DNA of 19,712 nt from Ectocarpus siliculosus (Eukaryota; Sar; Phaeophyceae; Ectocarpales; Ectocarpaceae): assembly GCA_000310025.1 (NCBI GenBank), contig FN649755.1:2325107-2344818 (forward strand), read 5' to 3'. Positions 18,162-19,712 of the stretch are shown here, one piece after another (positions within the stretch are counted from its first letter, which is position 1; each line of letters begins with the position of its first letter). The notes beneath the pieces were generated by a model that worked only from the letters and a program-made list of their open reading frames with translations, was not told the origin of the DNA and ran no database searches. The position numbers and the translations under genes are program-made.

Positions 18162-19583
18162 TCACTGCAAATTCATCACAAAGTCTCTGTGCAACGCAAA
18201 AGATTCCTTGCTGATAGCCTTCGTCAAGAAATCTGCATGCTGAAACTCCGACGCCACATGAGTAATCGAAATCTCCTTCCTCTCTACCAGTTCCCTGATA
18301 AAGTGATGCCGTACATCAATGTGCTTCGAGTTTGAGTTCGTGATCGGGTTGTGCGCAATCTGAATCGCTCCCTGATTATCCTCGAAGATTTGAATGCACG
18401 GCATACCTGCATCTGGCAACATAAAACGCCAAACTTGCCTCAAGAAAAGCACCTCCTTCAAGACGTCGGCAATTGCCACATACTCTGCTTCCGTTGTGGA
18501 AAGCGTAACGCACTTCTGCGTCCTCGAAAACCAAGTCACACACCCACCCCCACACATCACTAGTCCTCCTGAAACCGACCTACGGTCTGCTGCCTTGCTC
18601 GCATAGTCAGCATCCACGAACACCTGCATGCTCATGCCAGTCACCACACCCCTCTCAAATGTAATCCCCATCCAACTCGTCCTACGCACGTACCCTAAAA
18701 TACCAAGTGCTGCCTTCCAGTGCACCATCTTGGGAGACGCGCAATACCGCGCTACTGCTCGTACTGCATTCGCGATGTCCGGCCTGGTTTGAGTGGCCAA
18801 CCACATCAGGGATCCTACCAACTCGCGGAAAGGGACATCAGCACACGCTTCGTCCTCGTCAAAGTCGGTGAGCTTCATGCTCACAGGCAAGGGCACACTC
18901 TTCCCCCACTCTACGCCGTACTCTGCAGCCAACTCTTCTGCAAACCTTTGCTGCGAGATCCTCAAAAGGCCTCTCTCTAGATCTCTCTGGTAAAAGCACG
19001 CGGAGTACCACCTCAACTCCCCAAGGTTCTTCACGGGGACCATCTCGTTGAGGTCTCTGCCAAACTTGTCACATCTCTCCTTCTGCCCTACGGCAAAAAT
19101 GTCATCCACGTGGACCACGATGATCATGATCACACATCCATCCTCCATAAATCGAAAAACACATGCATCCGCCAAACACTGCACAAATCCTAAAAGTAAC
19201 AAACACCTCGTCAGGTGCGCATGCCATTGTCGTGACGCCTGCTTCAAACCGTACAGACTCTTGCATAGCTTCACGATCAGTCCAGATAACCTACCACAAC
19301 CTTGCGGGAGACGCATGAAAACATCCTCTTCAAGCTCAGACTGCACAAACGCCTGCTGAATATCGAAATGACACAAGTCAAGGTTCTGCTCACATGCCAA
19401 AGCTGCCAACAAACGCACACTAGACACGGATACGGTGGGTGCAAACAATTCTCCAAAATCAATCGAAGCCCTCTGCATGTCCCCCCGCGCTACAAGTCTT
19501 GCCTTGAATTTCGTCGGCCATCCGTACTCGTCTGCCTTACAGTTGAATACCCACTTGGCGTTGATGAAGTTTTCTACTGGTTG
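18162..19583 (-). CDS. Copia reverse transcriptase-RNase H, open frame after the UAG (copy 2)
   Basis: The frame is open from just after TAG (complement 19584-19586) to its stop at 18162, about 473 codons; the first ATG is at 19478. It has all expected motifs: KWVFNCKADEYGWPTKFK, FAPTVSVSSVRLLAAL, FDIQQAFVQSELEEDVF, SLYGLKQASRQWHAHL, the catalytic HVDDIFAVG, GSLMWLATQTRPDI, RNase H VDADYASKAADRRSVSGG, STTEAEYVAIAD and HIDVRHHFIRE. No frameshift and no further stop is present, so purifying selection or recent origin is likely. Because conserved RT sequence (KWVF, KFKARLVARGD) lies between the TAG and the first ATG, starting at 19478 would remove part of the RT fold; translation through the TAG is the simplest way to make complete RT. 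Confidence 0.9.
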   Translation of the reverse strand, partial: QPVENFINAKWVFNCKADEYGWPTKFKARLVARGDMQRASIDFGELFAPTVSVSSVRLLAALACEQNLDLCHFDIQQAFVQSELEEDVFMRLPQGCGRLSGLIVKLCKSLYGLKQASRQWHAHLTRCLLLLGFVQCLADACVFRFMEDGCVIMIIVVHVDDIFAVGQKERCDKFGRDLNEMVPVKNLGELRWYSACFYQRDLERGLLRISQQRFAEELAAEYGVEWGKSVPLPVSMKLTDFDEDEACADVPFRELVGSLMWLATQTRPDIANAVRAVARYCASPKMVHWKAALGILGYVRRTSWMGITFERGVVTGMSMQVFVDADYASKAADRRSVSGGLVMCGGGCVTWFSRTQKCVTLSTTEAEYVAIADVLKEVLFLRQVWRFMLPDAGMPCIQIFEDNQGAIQIAHNPITNSNSKHIDVRHHFIRELVERKEISITHVASEFQHADFLTKAISKESFALHRDFVMNLQ

Positions 19584-19586
19584 CTA
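19578..19586 (-). promoter_or_regulatory. In-frame UAG-CAA-CCA in copia pol, candidate readthrough signal (copy 2)
   Basis: On the minus strand GTFSPV is followed by TAG CAA CCA and then the RT core in the same frame, 36 codons before the Met at 19478, exactly as in copy 1. A block of about 25 bases across the stop is identical in the two copies, although the codons just after it differ (AIHA against FINA). Confidence 0.5.
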
Positions 19587-19712
19587 CACCGGACTAAAAG
19601 TACCTGCATCCAACAGACCGAAAAACTCCCGACCGACTGCATCATCCCACAACTCTGAATGTTGAGACCGCATGGCCTCCTTGAACGTTTTCGGCACGCG
19701 GAGGTCGCTGGC
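19587..19712 (-). CDS. Copia pol upstream of the UAG, partial (copy 2)
   Basis: The frame is open from the window edge to the TAG, reading ASDLRVPKTFKEAMRSQ, then HSELWDDAVGREFFGLLDAG and TFSPV. It corresponds to the RT N-terminal extension after the Pro-rich linker in copy 1. It continues beyond the window, so the rest of Gag-Pol cannot be judged. Confidence 0.85.

Larger units (their letters stand above)
17529..19712 (-). mobile_element. Second Ty1/copia retrotransposon, 3' part, cut by the window end (copy 2)
   Basis: Read on the minus strand it shows the end of the Pro-rich linker/RT junction, RT, RNase H, a 3' spacer, a polypurine tract and a 3' LTR, in the same order as copy 1. It is a related but distinct lineage: the RT-RNase H proteins differ at roughly 20 of about 435 positions by eye, while LTR and spacer are strongly diverged (332 against 353 bp). 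It lacks the indels that break copy 1. Its 5' half lies beyond the window, so I cannot date it from LTR pairs. Confidence 0.95.

Overview
The window is nuclear DNA from an intron-containing eukaryote, most likely a brown alga or related stramenopile (Ectocarpus-like). That assignment is inference. It rests on a split gene for a small Cys-rich secreted protein with clear GT-AG splice sites and a long intron, on mixed GC content with simple repeats, and on Ty1/copia retrotransposons. Nothing looks bacterial: there are no operons or Shine-Dalgarno spacing, and no CRISPR array or tRNA/rRNA gene was recognised.

Layout. 1-2946 is mostly non-coding, with a 14-C run, an 11-bp perfect hairpin, a CT microsatellite and one weak first-exon candidate (1966-2046). 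2947-3267 is a promoter-like region with five copies of TAGAGCC/GGCTCTA. 3268-6548 is a two-exon gene for a 95-residue secreted six-cysteine protein; its intron of about 3 kb holds a strong decoy or cassette exon and a hairpin-rich patch. 6549-8456 has no gene I can support. 8462-15806 is a complete 7.3-kb Ty1/copia LTR retrotransposon on the + strand, with 353-bp LTRs identical by eye and a GTCCC target-site duplication. It encodes Gag (coiled coil, poly-Gln, CHHC knuckle), protease, integrase, reverse transcriptase and RNase H, but the pol reading is broken by about five small indels. 15812-17528 is unique DNA with one plausible minus-strand internal exon (17005-17124). From 17529 to the window end lies the 3' part of a second, related copia element on the minus strand, with a diverged 332-bp LTR and an RT-RNase H frame free of frameshifts.

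The most interesting observation is that both copies carry the same in-frame UAG, 36 codons before the same RT methionine, in the context UAG-CAA-CCA. This fits the known UAG-CARYYA readthrough signal. The copies differ elsewhere in protein sequence and strongly in their LTRs, so the stop may be a selected translational control point inside pol rather than simple decay. The alternative is inheritance of a nonsense mutation from a shared, trans-mobilised ancestor.

The two elements converge: their RT-RNase H and 3' ends form inverted arms of about 2 kb around a spacer of about 1.7 kb, which could generate double-stranded RNA.
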